A stretch of DNA of 64,000 nt from Humulus lupulus (Eukaryota > Streptophyta > Magnoliopsida > Rosales > Cannabaceae): assembly GCF_963169125.1 (NCBI RefSeq), contig NC_084795.1, positions 195,088,214 to 195,152,213 on the forward strand, written 5' to 3'. Both the position numbers and the translations under genes were made by a program. How positions within the stretch are numbered: the stretch's first letter is position 1; the number at the start of each line of letters is the position of its first letter. Below are positions 1 to 12,003 of the stretch, piece after piece. The notes under the pieces are model-generated. The model worked only from the letters and a program-made list of their open reading frames with translations. It was not told the DNA's origin and did not search any database.

Positions 1-645
1 TGAATGGTTATCTTGACGAAACCATTTACATGTCTCAACCAGAAAGGTTCGAGTTAAAAGGTCAAGAGCAAAAGGTTTCCAAGCTTCTTAGGTTCATTTA
101 TGGACTAAAAGAAGCTTCTAGATCTTGGAATCTTAGATTTGATGACACAATTAAAATGTTTGGTTTTGAACAAAACGTTTACGAACCTTATGTCTATAGT
201 AGTATTCCTTGTTCTTTATGTTGATGATATATTTACTGATTTGAAATGACGTAACATCATTATTAAAAGTAAAGAACTGGTTAGCTGAACAATTCCAAAT
301 GAAAGATTTGGGAGAAGCCAAGTATGTTCTGGGCATTAAGATTCTCAGAGATAGACAGAACAAAACTTTGGCATTGTCTCAAGAAACTTATATTGATAAG
401 GTGCTAGAACGCTTTAATATGCAAAACTCCAAAATGGGTGATATGCCAACCCGTTAGGAGTATTCCTTTCCAAGGAGCAGTGTCCTAAAACACCTCAGGA
501 AGAGGAAGACATGAGACAATATCCCTATGCCTCAGCAGTAGGCAGTCTAATGTACGCCATGTTGTATACAAGACCTGACATTTGTTATGCAGTAGGGATA
601 GTCAGCCGTTTGGACTGCAGTAAAGAATATTCTTAAGTATCTTAG
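1..645 (+). pseudogene. Copia-A reverse transcriptase fragment
   Basis: This is the C-terminal part of a Ty1/Copia reverse transcriptase, which copies element RNA into DNA in the cytoplasmic particle; its N-terminus lies outside the window. The first readable residues (NGYLDETIYMSQPE, from about position 2) and the catalytic segment LYVDDI (about 210-227) match the better preserved copy at 44740-45010. Compared with that copy, a short deletion near 195 removes the residues before YVDDI and shifts the frame, a stop interrupts the segment near 454, and about 25 bp are missing near 608. The RNase H fragment and the 3' LTR follow directly. It is clearly non-functional. The family assignment is secure because the whole segment aligns by eye with Copia-B. 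Confidence 0.9.
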
Positions 646-1174
646 AAGTACTAGAGATTATATGTTTGTATATTCAGGTGGAGACCTGAACACTACTAGT
701 TACACTGATTCTGATTTTCAATCAGACAGAGATAGTCAGAAATTGACTTCTGGATCAGTGTTTACTCTTGGAGGAGCAGTAGTCTGGCGAAGTATTAAAC
801 AAACCAACATTGCAGACTCCACCATGGAAGTCGAGTATATAGCCGCTTGTGAAGCAGCTAAGGAGGTTGTGTGGCTCAAAAAGTTCTATTATGATCTGGA
901 AGTTGTACCGGATGTGGATAAGCCACTAGTCCTATACTGTAACAACAGTGGGGCGGTAGCTAACTCAGAGGAACCACGGAGTCGCAAGAGGGGAAAGCAC
1001 ATCGAGAGGAAATATCACTTGCTAAGAGAGATAGTTCATCGAGGAGATGTTGCAGTTATGAAGATAGCTTCAGAGCATATTCTTGCAGTTCCTTTCACAA
1101 AGACTTTATCCATAAATTCTTTTAAGGAGCATGTAAGAAACATGGTAATGAGAGAGATGCCTCATTTGTTTTAG
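646..1174 (+). pseudogene. Copia-A RNase H domain
   Basis: This is the C-terminal RNase H of the Copia polyprotein, which removes RNA from the RNA/DNA hybrid during reverse transcription. From 662 the frame is open for 170 codons to a TAG at 1172-1174. It carries the Copia RNase H landmarks YTDSDF, STMEVEYIA and LYCNNSGAVA. The last is normally LYCDNSGA, so a key Asp appears replaced by Asn through a G-to-A change. The matching Copia-B domain is at 45413-45969. The polypurine tract and LTR begin about 15 bp after the stop, the normal spacing for the end of pol. It is a relic but the best preserved part of Copia-A. Confidence 0.9.
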
Positions 1175-1188
1175 GGCAAGTGGGAAAT

Positions 1189-2745
1189 TGTTGGGAATTG
1201 TGCCCTGAAAGCATATGTAGTAGACATTGTTTTATGAAATAAATAAATGAATTGAATTTGTTATGCATATATTTTATGGACTATATTATTCTGTGATAAC
1301 ATTAAGTAAATATCAGGAAAATTCCTAAGTTCATATATTAGAGGGTCAAGTTGTATCCAATGATTACACCAATGGACGCTTTATAATTATAAAGTACTCA
1401 GTAAATAAAATGTCTATAATTACAAGAGTGCAGTCTCATATTTATAGTGGAATAATCATGAGATTAATAAATTAAGATTATTTAATTAAAGAGTTTAATT
1501 AATAATCTCAAATTTATTGGAGCTTGAAATTATAGATCCATAGGTCCCCATAGCGGTTCTATCAACACTATTCAAGGTAAGAGTTGATATGAATGGAAAA
1601 ATAGTTTAGAGACATATTTAAGAAGAAATTTGTTCTTCAGGCCAAATATGCAATTATATGATAGTAGTGATTAATTAATTAATTACAAATTAGTTGTAGT
1701 TAAAAAAATTAATTAATATTTAATTATTGTATAATTTTCGAAATTATATTAAATAATTAAATTAATTTCAAAATTTAATTAATTATAATTTTTGAAATTA
1801 TAATAAATTAAATATTTATTTTTGAAAATATTATATTTAATTAATTGGCATAATTAATTAAATATCTTTATTTGATAAGTTCAAATTAGATTTGAATTTA
1901 AAAGATTAATATTTATTCAAATAATTAATTATATTTGATAATTAGTAAAAAAGATAATTAATTTAAATTTGAATTAGTTATCAGGTTGTTAGATCTAATC
2001 TCACAAAGTAGTTTGAATAAATAATTAAATAAAAATTGAAAAAACCAACATCCCTAAAAATAGGGATGCTACACGTGCACACACAGTCCAGGACTGTGGT
2101 GTGTAGGACTATTTTTCAGTGATAGGATTTTAATTTTTATTTATTTAATTAATTAATTAATGGATAATTTAAAATTTAGTTTTTTGGATTTTTTTCATTA
2201 ATAGAATAATTAATTAATTAAAAAGTAAATTGTAAGTTGGTTACAGATTTATTTTTTAAATTTGAATATTTTCTTTTAAGTGTGACTAATCAGGAAATAT
2301 TGAGATATCTGAGATAACTCAATCTATTCGCTCTGTGAAAAATAGAACGATAGTTTTCTCTCCATGAAAAATAAAGAACCAATTCTCAGGCCTATTTTCT
2401 TGATCTCATGTGTTGAGTACATCAAGTAGAATCACAAATAAACTATCCTTCAGTCTCTAAGTGCCCACACACTTCTTGAGGTGTAGAGAACGATTTGGAA
2501 GATCTTGGTGTGAGTGCTAAGGAGCAGCTTGGATAGGAAGAGCGTTCTAAATACGAAAAGATAGTAAGGACACTTAATAGGCTTCAAGAGGTATGATTTC
2601 TATTATTATCTTGCTTATCATTAATGTATGTATACTAATGGATATGCATATTTAACGGTAGTTTAAATATGTTACAAAACTTTTGTTGTACACTGGGCCA
2701 ACCCCACCACCATTCCGCCGCGTATTAGGAAACTCGATCCTAACA
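1189..2745 (+). mobile_element. Copia-A 3' LTR
   Basis: The LTR begins TGTTGGGAATTGTGCC, ends CGATCCTAACA, and is preceded by the purine-rich stretch GGGCAAGTGGGAAAT. It aligns with the Copia-B LTRs at 37740-39962 and from 45985. It is 1557 bp against 2223 bp for the Copia-B 5' LTR because about 650 bp are missing after position 1338, where TTCATATA joins directly to TTAGAGGGT. The remainder is very AT-rich with many AATTAATT runs. No gene lies inside. The first bases of the right flank are AATTA; the partner target duplication is outside the window. Confidence 0.92.
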
Positions 2746-2844
2746 AATTAAAATTGCTCAGAATCAAGTTGTAAATTTTCTTTACCACAAGGGCACAAAA
2801 AATATAATTACAAGTTATAATGGGTCGCAGCCCATAATTTTGTT

Positions 2845-5478
2845 TCAAGGGTTAGATGCCTCTTCAACTATAGTCTTAAAAATCTTCGCCATCTCCTCAG
2901 CCTCGAGCCTGGCCTCTCCCTCCTCAAGACGAGTCTGCCATTTAGCAATGAATTTGGTCTCTAGGCTGGCAAGGAAGTTGGTGTCGAGGTCGGGGTTGTT
3001 AGCCCAAATTCAATACATCACCATGTCTACAGCGCGATCCTTTTTGTCTTAAACTCCTCAAGAAGATGAGCCTTCTCACCCTCGATAACTTTGAAGGTCA
3101 TCTTATTCACGGAGTCCCTAGCCTCGACCTCCTTCAAGGTCGCTTCCAACTTTGATTCAAGTTCAGGAATCCTTTGGACATCCTTCAAGGCTTCTTCTAG
3201 CCTTGACTCAAGCTCAGGAATCCTCTTGATCTCTGCATCCCTAGTTGCGATTTCCAGTCGGGCTTCTTTGAGGTCGTCCTCGAGCCTCAACTGGGCTTCT
3301 CAGGCCTCTTGTGCAAGCGCTTTGCTCGCTGTAACCTCGTTATTCAGCAAGAAATTGTGTTGAACAAAGGATATGAATGCCTTAACACAAAAAAAAATAA
3401 AAAGGTTAGCAAAGTATAAGTCAAAGTTAGCACAGAAGAAGGGGGGCTAAAGCAAAAATGATTAACTGAGGAAAATAGCTCGCCATTCTTGTCGAAAAGA
3501 GTGTTGGCATCTCGGAAGGAGGTCAGAAATTCGCATTGAGGGGCCCCGAGGTTGCTGGAACTTTGACCCATCTAAGTCAAAGCATCAGAATCGAGATTGA
3601 CTCCAGGATTTCCACCAGCATTGTTGACCACAAACTCGGGCACATAAGTCGAGATCAACAAGAAACGGTCACATATGGGAGCTTGGATTCATCTTGCTTA
3701 GGCTACAAGGGAAGGCATGACCTCGGAAGGCGTCGTGGGCTCGGTGGCTTGTTTCGGTCCAACCTCAAAAGGCGTTGTGGGCTCAGTGGCATGGATTGGG
3801 TATAGTGGCACATGGGTTGGGGGGATTGCCTCATTCTTCTTGGATAGTTTGGAGGGATGACCTACCTTTTGGGACACTCTTTGGCGTTTGTTCGCCTTCG
3901 AGGCCACAAGCTTGTTAAGGACATTGTCCAGGTCCAAGTCCATGTCACCTGAAAAACAAAAGATTGTATGCAAGCAATCGGAAAAATGTTATTGTAAGAT
4001 ACAAGAATCCAAGATAAAAGAAACCTAACTAGTACTTTCGGCCGAGCTTGAGCTCGGAGACCAAGAAATTCCCCTATCTTTTGATGACTCTAGGGGAGTC
4101 CCCTTTCTATAAGTGGGGGATAGTCTCGAAAGGTACCTATATACATTGGTCCCATATTGTACAGCTACCCCATCCCAGACCTCATTTAAACTATACATGG
4201 TTGGTTATTTTCCTAACCAGCTATCGCACCTACGAACTCTATGGTCAACCCTCAACCATGCTAAGAAGTTATCCTTAGGGTCCTTGAATATGATCATCAT
4301 GTTAGGCTTGTGATTAAGTGATGATGGAGACCACATGGACTGATCCAACACCACTTTACCTCCATTTTCCGAGCTCGTTGAGGCCTCATCGTGGGCTTCA
4401 TTTCTCGAGACTGGTCGCTCGTGTAGACAGGAGGTAGTGGCACATAATTGTGAGCTCGAGGGCCTTGTCCTGGGGGGAAGTTTAGCTGTGGGGATTGGGA
4501 CATCTTCCCACCTCCATTATTTTTGAATCCCCAAATCATTCGTGTACTCATCTTCGCCTAAAAGGCCAGAAGCTCGGAGCTTGTCTTCATGGAGGAGATA
4601 AGTGAGGGGCCTTCGACCATAAGGGAGCTGGAGAATTGCTGCCCTATGTTCCTTCATGGCCTTTGTTGGAGTAGGCCGATGGTAGTTGGTTGTAGGCAAG
4701 AATGGAGTAAATATTTCGAGCTCAATTGTTCAAAGAAAAATAGAAAAGACGTGTTGAATTACTTATGGATGCATTGGAAGGAGTAGAATTGGGAAGGAGC
4801 GAGCCTATCTATCCAAAAGAATATCGTCTTGAAATTTGGAAGATGGTTTGGGATGTCCTCGAATAATCACTTCTCCTTCGGATAGCTCGACAGGTAGTAG
4901 AACCCATCTCCTCCGTGAGCTTAAGAAGGGTTGCTCTTAAGGCAAAAGAGATATAATATCTCTTGTGCTAAGGGCTTGTCCCACTTCATTTCATGGTATA
5001 GTGACCTTAGGGCTGACAAGACCCAGAAAGAATTGGTCTGAAGTTGGAAGGGGCGAGGCCAACATAATCCAAATTTTTTTTTTGAAGTAGCTCTTCAGGG
5101 GTTGCAGGGCCCCAGCCCTCATATGTTCGCGGATCCAGGTGGCGAGCTTGACTTTACAATTGGGATTGCAATCTCCCAGGGCATAGAAACTCCTTTCGTT
5201 GGAGGTTGCATCAATGTAGCAAAAAGCTTAAGGTCATGGCAGGCTAGTAGCTCAGTGATGTGATTGGTGGAAGTAACCGAGCTCCGATAATGCTCAGCCA
5301 CGAAAAGCTCCTCCTTCGAGGTATGGACTGAGAGACCTTGGGAGGTGGTTGGACGTGTTGAAGAAGCCTCCATTAGAGTGAATGAAAGCTCACCAGGTGG
5401 AAAGGCGATGGTGACTTTAAGTTTGGGATCTAATGGAATAGGCCTGATCTCGGGGTTTGGGTCAGGATAAGCTGCCAC
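2845..5478 (-). pseudogene. Tat-1 antisense accessory gene (coiled-coil)
   Basis: This is a decayed intron-containing gene on the minus strand, opposite to the Tat-1 element. Readable exons in order are 5478-5119, then a frameshifted part to about 4800 with a leucine-rich segment (LDYVGLAPSNFRPI), 4699-4517, 4551-4297, 3973-3698 and 3290-2845. The exon starting near 3948 follows an acceptor-like TTTGTTTTTCAG and carries a basic NLS-like patch (ANKRQRVSQK). The 3290-3027 part is a heptad-rich coiled coil with repeated RIPELESRLEEAL-type units. After a frameshift near 3045 the C-terminus reads YWIWANNPDLDTNFLASLE and stops at 2845. That signature recurs in the antisense genes of Tat-2, Tat-3 and Tat-6. 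No function can be assigned. Confidence 0.65.
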
Positions 5479-6478
5479 TCGGAGTCTCTTCCTTTTTCTC
5501 TATTCGACCTCATGTATCTAACATCGAAAACAATCTTCTATGTTTTATTTCTCACACCACTCTTTGTGCTTGCAGATCAATCGCTGGTTTTGGGTGAAAG
5601 GAGATTCAGGAGTGGGAGTTGATGGGTGATAAAGGATAGCAAACTTGGGCCCCCACCGATTCTCAGAGTACTGTGACATCTAACAAGGAAGAAAAAGGTG
5701 ACGGCCTGTCATATAGAAAATAATAAGAGGGGATTAAAATTTTGATCACTCAAGCTCAAAAGATGGAGATAACGAGATTGCCTCAATCGAGAATGAAGGC
5801 TCGAAAGGGCAAGATTGACTCGGATGTCTGTCCCAAACTATTGAAAAGTTTAGGCATCGAGAGTACACCCACACGAGAGTGGGATGGTTATTACCAATTT
5901 AAAACAAGAGGATCCTGGATTTCCAGGGAAATAGTTGGCAGTTACCCAAAAAGGCTATATTTTTGGGATTCATGCATTAAAACCCTAATTCAAAACCCTA
6001 TTTCTTAAGCCACCTGAAATCTATGACCCAATAAACCCCCATTACCAGAAAAACTCCATTTTTTAACATACCTACAAGAAATTTTTTTAGTCTAAATTGT
6101 GATTCTAAGCATGTCAAAGCTATTGCCATCAGAAAACTTGTCTAGTGCAAGAATGAAGCCTTAGAAATCTGGTAAAAACCATAAATGACATATTTACGAA
6201 TATAAGAAACACACGTAAAAAGAAAAAAATATGTGAATAAAGATCAGAGTACTTACACAAATTGGATTGAGGATATGGTGAGATCGTTGACTGGAGTAGT
6301 GGAAGCAAGAATGATTTCACAGAGCCGAATGTACTGGAATGTTTTTGCTTCTTTGGTTTAGAGAACATGCAAGTAAAACCTCGTTTTTCCTTTTTTCCCT
6401 CTGGTTCCTGTATTTGGGGGCGGGGGGGGGGGGGGGGGGGGGGGGTGAAAATAAGAAGTAATGAAGACAAAGAAGGCA
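5479..6478 (-). other. 5' leader/intron region of the Tat-1 antisense gene
   Basis: This kilobase lies between the putative TATA box and the first readable exon. It has no convincing coding frame. I read it as untranslated leader and probably an intron, by analogy with Tat-2 and Tat-3, where a spliced leader follows the TATA box. The only striking content is a G24 run at 6422-6445. Confidence 0.4.
6422..6445. repeat. Homopolymer run of 24 G
   Basis: Twenty-four G residues in a row follow GGGGGC, so the stretch is almost pure G for 30 bp. On the minus strand this is a C run in the presumed leader of the antisense gene. Such runs can form G-quadruplexes and are also prone to length error in sequencing and assembly. 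Confidence 0.95.
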
Positions 6479-6488
6479 CATATATATA
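6479..6488 (-). promoter_or_regulatory. Putative TATA box of the Tat-1 antisense gene
   Basis: Read on the minus strand the sequence is GGGTATATATATGTG, a good TATA element about 1 kb upstream of the first readable exon. TATA boxes in the corresponding place occur in the antisense genes of Tat-2, Tat-3 and Tat-7. No transcript data are available here. Confidence 0.45.
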
Positions 6489-6726
6489 CCCATGTGAGGG
6501 TTGTCAAGGGTCGAAGTGGTCGGGGCCCTTGATTTGAATTAAAAGAGGATATGAAGGATCACATTTAATTTTGACATTGGCGACTAAAACGGATCTTAGG
6601 AAAGGACATGTGCAAGAATAAGGGCTACTTGAGTACTCTTGGTGTGCAATCACTAAGTGATGTGTGTCCACACTCGAGTGTGTGGAGTTCAAAAGTTTCC
6701 TTCTCATAGGAATCGAACCAACACTT

Positions 6727-7107
6727 TTGAGGGGGCAAAATATTACACCCAAATTTCGATACCATCATAAATGAATCTCGAAATGTGGGCTCATAAAGCA
6801 TGTTCTCGAAAATGACAAGCAGTGGCTGGACACTTGTATAAATTTGCATGACTCCTGACATGTTCTCGTTGGTGATCGAGCACAAGTTCAAAAGGTGAGA
6901 GCTTGAGCATCAAGCTCGAAAGAATGAATCTTCTCCGATGCATATGGGTGTTATTAGAGCCTTAGTTGCAAGCTCTAAAGATTAAGCTCGATGGAATCAC
7001 TGGCTAAGGAGGAGGCTGACTAGAATAACGAGCTCGAAGTGTTGGTCGATCTCGAAAGCGCATAAACCTTGCGTTCGAAGTCAGCAACGCATTTTTCATA
7101 CGACAAC
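6727..7107 (+). mobile_element. Tat-1 polypurine tract and truncated 3' LTR
   Basis: TTTTGAGGGGGCAAAA (6725-6740) is a polypurine tract like those of Tat-2 and Tat-3. It is followed by TATTACACCC, which I take as a mutated TGTTACACCC LTR start. The LTR then runs to 7107, where the Tat-2 LTR begins, so only about 370 bp remain. It contains a near-perfect palindrome around 6668-6683 and several AGCTCGAA motifs. The plus-strand polypurine tract fixes Tat-1 on the plus strand, opposite to its coiled-coil gene. Confidence 0.6.
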
Positions 7108-8015
7108 TGTTAGGAGATCCCTATTCCTTAGGGATTTGTTGTTATATGATATTAAATCCCAATTATCATGGGATATTATGTAATTAATGCATTTATTTGT
7201 ATTTTTTGACTGGTTTTTTATCCAAGTGACGTGGAGTCAGATAATTAATTAGAGAGCTTTCAATTAGACAATCAATGAACAATAAATGAGCCAAGAACCT
7301 AGTTCTAATGAGCAATAAATAATAGAGAACACTAGGATTTATAGAGGTTCGACTCCAAAGATTGTTAATGACCTACGTCCTCTTAGATTTGTATTAATCT
7401 TGAAGGTGTACACAAGATCACAAGGGATTACAAGTGGATTTCTATGTGTAAAAGACAATACAATATGGCAGAATCGCTGTTGAGTACCAAGCCAGGCTGC
7501 TCGGTATATTTCTGGTGCTGGTCGATAGGATATTTTTGTGAACCCCTCCCCCCCCCCCCCACACTGTGGTGGAGAGTTTGTATTTGTACTGTCCCTCTCA
7601 TCCAAGGGTTGCGCCTGAGCATAACTTATGGGGAAATATCCCTTTCTTCTTATAGGTAGTTGCTATCCCATTCTTCAGGAGCCTTGACCAAGTTTCTAGG
7701 GCTGTTAGGCGCTCTTTGTAGGTGGTTGGGCGATTCATGGGAACTGTTATGGTTAGCATAATTGCCTTCTACAAACCAGGTCCATCTGTATGTCGTACTG
7801 ATCAGCCACTCTCTACAAAACGTACCGAGCAGTGATTGTTATTCATTTGCCGTGTATAATCCGACCAGCTGAGCCTCTGTCATAGTATGTCGGGCAGTAA
7901 CTTGTCGTATAGTATGCAAGTATATATTGATCACCTTGTCAGGGGAGATCTGCCCAGTCTGTCCCACGTGTCCAAACCTAATGCCACGTTAGACGTGTCA
8001 ATTTTTTGGATAACA
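7108..8015 (-). mobile_element. Tat-2 3' LTR
   Basis: In plus view the LTR runs TGTTAGGAGATCCC to TTGGATAACA, 908 bp, close to the 890 bp of the Tat-3 right LTR. Its end is fixed by the adjoining polypurine tract. The segment around 7330-7390 (TTCGACTCCAAAGATTGTTA) resembles the Tat-5 LTR near 47045-47085 in opposite orientation, so these LTRs are related. It includes a C13 run at 7548-7560. No gene is supported inside it. Confidence 0.82.
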
Positions 8016-8030
8016 TTTGCCCCCAAGTTT
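8016..8030 (-). promoter_or_regulatory. Tat-2 polypurine tract
   Basis: On the minus strand this reads AAACTTGGGGGCAAA directly before the LTR start TGTTATCC. It primes plus-strand DNA synthesis. The Tat-3 counterpart at 16136-16152 is nearly identical, which fixes both LTR boundaries. Confidence 0.8.
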
Positions 8031-8390
8031 GCAATGGTGCTAAGCAGCATGGAAACTTTCTTTCTGGGGACCATACTTTCCAACTTGGTCAGAGGTACAC
8101 ACCCCTTGCTAAGTGGTATAACACCTGGTGTAGTTAATAGCCTTAGTATTTCCAAGAAATGACCTTTCAGTTCTTCCCACCACGTTTTGGAACCATAAAG
8201 CACCATAATAGTCTATCATTTAGTGTACCGCCCAGTTATCGAAGAGTGGCTGATGTAGTTTGTGGTTGAGACAAAGTGATTGGATAAGCATGCTGACGTG
8301 TCTAGGAAGATGTGCCTGTGGTGGCTGAGGGGACTGCTGAGTGGTCGGACGCATTGAATTCCTGCAAGGAGGAACTCATATTTCCTAGCT

Positions 8391-8398
8391 TATAAATA
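8391..8398 (+). promoter_or_regulatory. TATA box of the Tat-2 antisense gene
   Basis: CTTATAAATAGG (8389-8400) is a strong TATA box about 375 bp inside the 3' LTR boundary, on the strand opposite to Tat-2 pol. The identical CTTATAAATAGG occurs at the same place in Tat-7 (62989-63000). The 360 bp between the polypurine tract and this box (8031-8390) hold no gene and are probably promoter sequence. Confidence 0.7.
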
Positions 8399-9757
8399 GG
8401 GATGCCCTTTCCTATTCTCTTCTTTTACCTTCTGTTTTTGCTTCAAACAAACCAAGGTCGTCCTGGAAAAACCATAAATCTCCATCTCCTAGTTTGTCCG
8501 AGAGAGCTAGCCTACATTCTGATCCCTTCGTCGCACCACCTTCTCATCACAAACTCATCCTTGATGCCTTAATTATGTAACAAGTAAGTTTTCTAGGCTT
8601 TTCTTTTTGTCATTTCTGTAACCCATGCAAGATGCTCTCTTTTCTCTTTGGGCTTGTTACATTTTAATTTTCTTGATGAATCCCTTGATTTCTTGAATGT
8701 ATGTTGCTTGAATCCATAAATAGATGACTATTTTGTTTTAAATTTGATCTTTGCTCTGTTCAGCATTTCGTCCTATGTTTGTTTTGGGCTGGTCGATATA
8801 ACTTATGAATCCCTACCAACCAGCACTATTCGGTGTTCTCACCTCACCTTTCCCTTTTTCTTGTATACGCAGAGGGAAGGTAACCATCAAACTGTGTTGT
8901 AAAACTTCGTTCGCAATGACCGATGGCCCACATGAAACACACTAACCATGGTAAAGAGGATGAAGACCCCCCATATGGCACACCGTGCCACCACTGGGGT
9001 CACGCAAGGGGTCCCATCCACCGAGGAAGAGCCGAGCTCTTCAGGGAAAGAGGGGGAAGCTGGGATCGACTATGCCACGAAGATCCATACTGAGGTTGTT
9101 GTTAATCCTTCCACTGAGATGCCCCCTGTATGAAGCTCCTAAGATCACGATTTCGGACAAGTAGTTGTAGAACATCAGAGAGCACTTCAATCTCGGAGAT
9201 GTTTCCATTTCCAAGCCTACTGCTGTACAAACCACCGAGCACCCTGGGGCTCAATTCTGTGCCTGGAGCAGAGGAATCTCAATTTTAACTCGTTGGAAAG
9301 GAGGATTGGGGAGTGAAAGGAGAAGAACGCTGCCGATGGGAGGGCCACTCAGGAGGAAAAAGATAAGCTGGCAGAGGCTCTTAAGCAAGAGAAAAATGAC
9401 AGGACCGCTGATGCGAAAGCTTTGGAGGAATTTGGTATGAGCACCTTCTATGATTTATGGGCTCATAACAAGATGACAGACTTTAGCTATCTGGGAGAGG
9501 CCTATGATGAGCTTATGCAATACTGTGCTGAGTGGGAGAAGAACGAGGCTCTGACCGTTCATATCGAGCAACCTCCAACCTCTGAGCTAGAGTTTGTTGT
9601 GCCACCCACCGAGCCGATTATAATGACCCCTGAGAAAGATGCCTTGCCCTCTAGTCCGAGTGCTTTAACTGAGGCTGTGACCCCTACTGACCAGTCTACC
9701 AGTTTCCTTGCCGAAATCCCTGCTGCCGAGTCTAACCAACAAATCCAGGGCTCTTAA
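8399..9757 (+). pseudogene. Tat-2 antisense accessory gene (coiled-coil)
   Basis: A transcript from the 8391 TATA box would carry a leader intron of about 289 bp (donor CAA|GTAAGT at 8584, acceptor TACGCAG ending 8872). Coding resumes with an ATG at 8948, giving a 61-codon Ser/Glu-rich stretch that stops at 9131-9133. After frame changes comes a short charged coiled coil (about 9290-9440), then an open segment 9422-9757. That segment contains the shared signature FYDLWAHNKMTDFSYL and ends in a Pro/Glu/Thr-rich tail. The leucine-rich domain seen in Tat-1 and Tat-3 is absent, so this copy is internally shortened. Function is unknown; nuclear action is only a guess from NLS-like patches in relatives. 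Confidence 0.65.
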
Positions 9758-10576
9758 TAAACTTTACATGTTATTTTTATTTTTATTGTTACAAAGAAAA
9801 AATGGTTGAGCCGAGCAGCCTTTAATCTCGAGCAATCTTTTAGTTTGATCAAAACAACATGGTTGAGATGAGTAACCTTTAATCTCGAGCAATATTTTAC
9901 CATTTTATAAAATGCTTCTCGTTTAAGCTATATATCCGCTCGTGCTTTTATTTTTTCTTGCTACTCGACATATACTATTTTTGGACGGCTCTGAGAATCG
10001 AAGCTGTTCAATTTTTGAGAATGAGTTGTAAACAAAAATTGTTCAATCCTATCTACGAAAATTGTTTTATGGCTCTTTTTGTTGTTCGGTGCATATCGAG
10101 CAACACACAAGCAGTTTAACATTAATAAAAATTACTATTTCTAAGTCCTTTTAATTATGCCTTTTCTCTCTACTTGTCCATGTATGAATATGGTGCCCCC
10201 CAAGTGACCGAGCAGGATTCATAACTCTTGGGTTATCCTCTTGGTCACTTGCTAACTGATAAGAGCTGTTCGTAATAACCTGATTAGGGGTACTTGGGTT
10301 CACCAAACCCTACAAAGGTTTCATACACTGCCGACAATCCGTAATATAAATCACTAATTAGCAAGATGATCATTGTAAAAGTAAGGCTTGTAAAAATGGA
10401 CAAAAAACGTGTCTTATTGATTAAAAGTTAACCATACAAGTTGTGTCGCTACATTTGTAGCTTACATTCATAAATATCAATTATTAGAATAAATGGGGAA
10501 ATCATGCATGTGCATAATTAATATAGCTAACTTGAGCTGGTCAGTGGTATGGGCAGTTCGTGCCTGTACCAGCCAG
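9758..10576. other. Non-coding spacer between antisense gene and pol of Tat-2
   Basis: This 820-bp interval separates the convergent 3' ends of the plus-strand accessory gene and the minus-strand pol. It holds a 58-bp unit twice at about 9803-9910 (GTTGAGCCGAGCAGCCTTTA and GTTGAGATGAGTAACCTTTA, each followed by ATCTCGAGCAAT). It also holds the hairpin at 10201-10251. I see no other structure. Confidence 0.7.
10201..10251. terminator. Hairpin between convergent genes of Tat-2
   Basis: The outer arms are CAAGTGACC and GGTCACTTG, with an inner pair ATAAC/GTTAT. The same outer arms recur at 20549-20583 in Tat-3 and 28884-28917 in Tat-4, always between the antisense gene and the pol side. Position suggests a role in ending or processing the two convergent transcripts; that role is inference. 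Confidence 0.55.
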
Positions 10577-11715
10577 TCAATAATCACTTAAAAGTGATCT
10601 TTGTTTGTAGTACTTCCTTAGGTGCTCCCCATTCCAATAACGGGGGACAAGTACTAACTGGAGATCTTGGTCGTATTGTGCTAGCTTGTACGTGATGGGG
10701 GGTACTATCTCTGTGACCTGGTAAGGACCTTCCCAGCTTGGCCCTAGCATTCCTGCCGAGGGATCTTGAGTTTTTGGGAATATTTCTTGCAGGACTAGGT
10801 CTTCCGCATCAAACTTTCATTCCTTAACTATAGAATTGAAGTACCGGGCAGCTTTTTCCTGGAAGGCAGCCAGGCGTATGTTGGACTTTTCTCGTCTTTA
10901 TTCAATTTGTCTAAGGACTCAGCCAGAAATTGGTGGTTACGATCTTGTTCATACACCGTACATCTGTGAGAAGGTGGAATCATCTCGACTGGCAGCACTG
11001 CATCATACCCATACCTGAGTGCAAATGGGGTATCACCAGTAGCTGTTCGCTCGGTAGTCCTGTATGACCAGAGTACTTCATGCACTTTCTCAGGCTAGTT
11101 TCACTTAGCCAGTTCTAGACGCTTCTTCAGGGTGTCTTGGAGAGTTTTGTTAACTGCTTCGACCTGCCTATATGCTAGAGGGTGCGAGACTGCTGAGAAA
11201 CTTTTTATGATGCCATGCTTGGAATAAAAATCAATAAACAGTTGGCTGTCAAACTGGGTGCCGTTGTTGGACACTATCTTTTGGGGTAGACCAAATCTGC
11301 AGACTATATTTTTCACCACAAAGTCCAGTGCTTTCTTGTAAGTGATGGTTGTCAATGGTTTGAATTCCGCCCACTTGGTGAAGTAATCATTTGCCACAAA
11401 TGTATACTGAAATCCTCCCCTTCCCTTGGGTAATCGACCAATAAAATCAATTCCCCAAATAGCAAAGGGCCATGGACTCTGTATTTGGGTAAGCTCGTTC
11501 GGGGCTGTTTGGGGTATCTTTGCAAATTTATGACACTTTTCACATCTTCGATCATATGCAAAAGCATCTTCGTTCATAGTTGGCCAAAAGTAGCCTTGCC
11601 TTAAAATCTTCTTAGACAGACTTTGCCCCCCTGCATGGTTCCCACAGAAACCCTCATGTACTTCCTCCAGCAGCCGTCCTGATTCTGTTTGGGTGACACA
11701 CCTGAGTAATGGCAT
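10577..11715 (-). pseudogene. Tat-2 integrase
   Basis: Integrase joins the cDNA ends to host DNA. The segment 11715-11101 shows the HHCC zinc-binding region (HEGFCGNHAGG ... CEKCHKF) and then the catalytic core. Of the DDE triad, the first Asp (WGIDFIG) and the Glu (QVEAVNKT) are present, but VSDNGTQF reads VSNNGTQF: the codon at 11266-11268 is AAC instead of GAC. Two stops near 11087-11100 separate the next part (SYRTTERTATGDTPFALRYG). After a frameshift the C-terminal domain with GPSWEGPYQV and YWNGEHLRKYY runs to a stop at 10577. The protein is dead by both stops and the Asp loss. Confidence 0.9.
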
Positions 11716-12003
11716 TTAGAATCCTCTTCTATACATAACTCTGTCCAGGATTATATATCGAGTGACTTTCCTTGTTCATTTTCTGGATTCATTGCAACTA
11801 TTAGGCAGGATGTCGTGCTCCAGATAAGTTGCAATTGGGATCATCCAGGATTGAGTGTTGCCTATAAGAAAGATTGTTTTTGGCAGGTTGATACTTGGTT
11901 CCATCAGGTATTTAATAGGGTCTAGGTTGGTCTTATCTATCACAGCACTGCTGGCTGGTCTAGCTAGTGCATCTGCTGTGGGATTTTGCTCTCTTGGTAT
12001 TTG

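Noticed and set aside
5742..6008. 88-codon plus-strand frame
   Set aside because: No recognisable domain; it lies in the leader of the minus-strand Tat-1 gene.
7887..8206. Overlapping frames of 91 codons on both strands
   Set aside because: They span the Tat-2 LTR end, polypurine tract and promoter region; no domain is seen.
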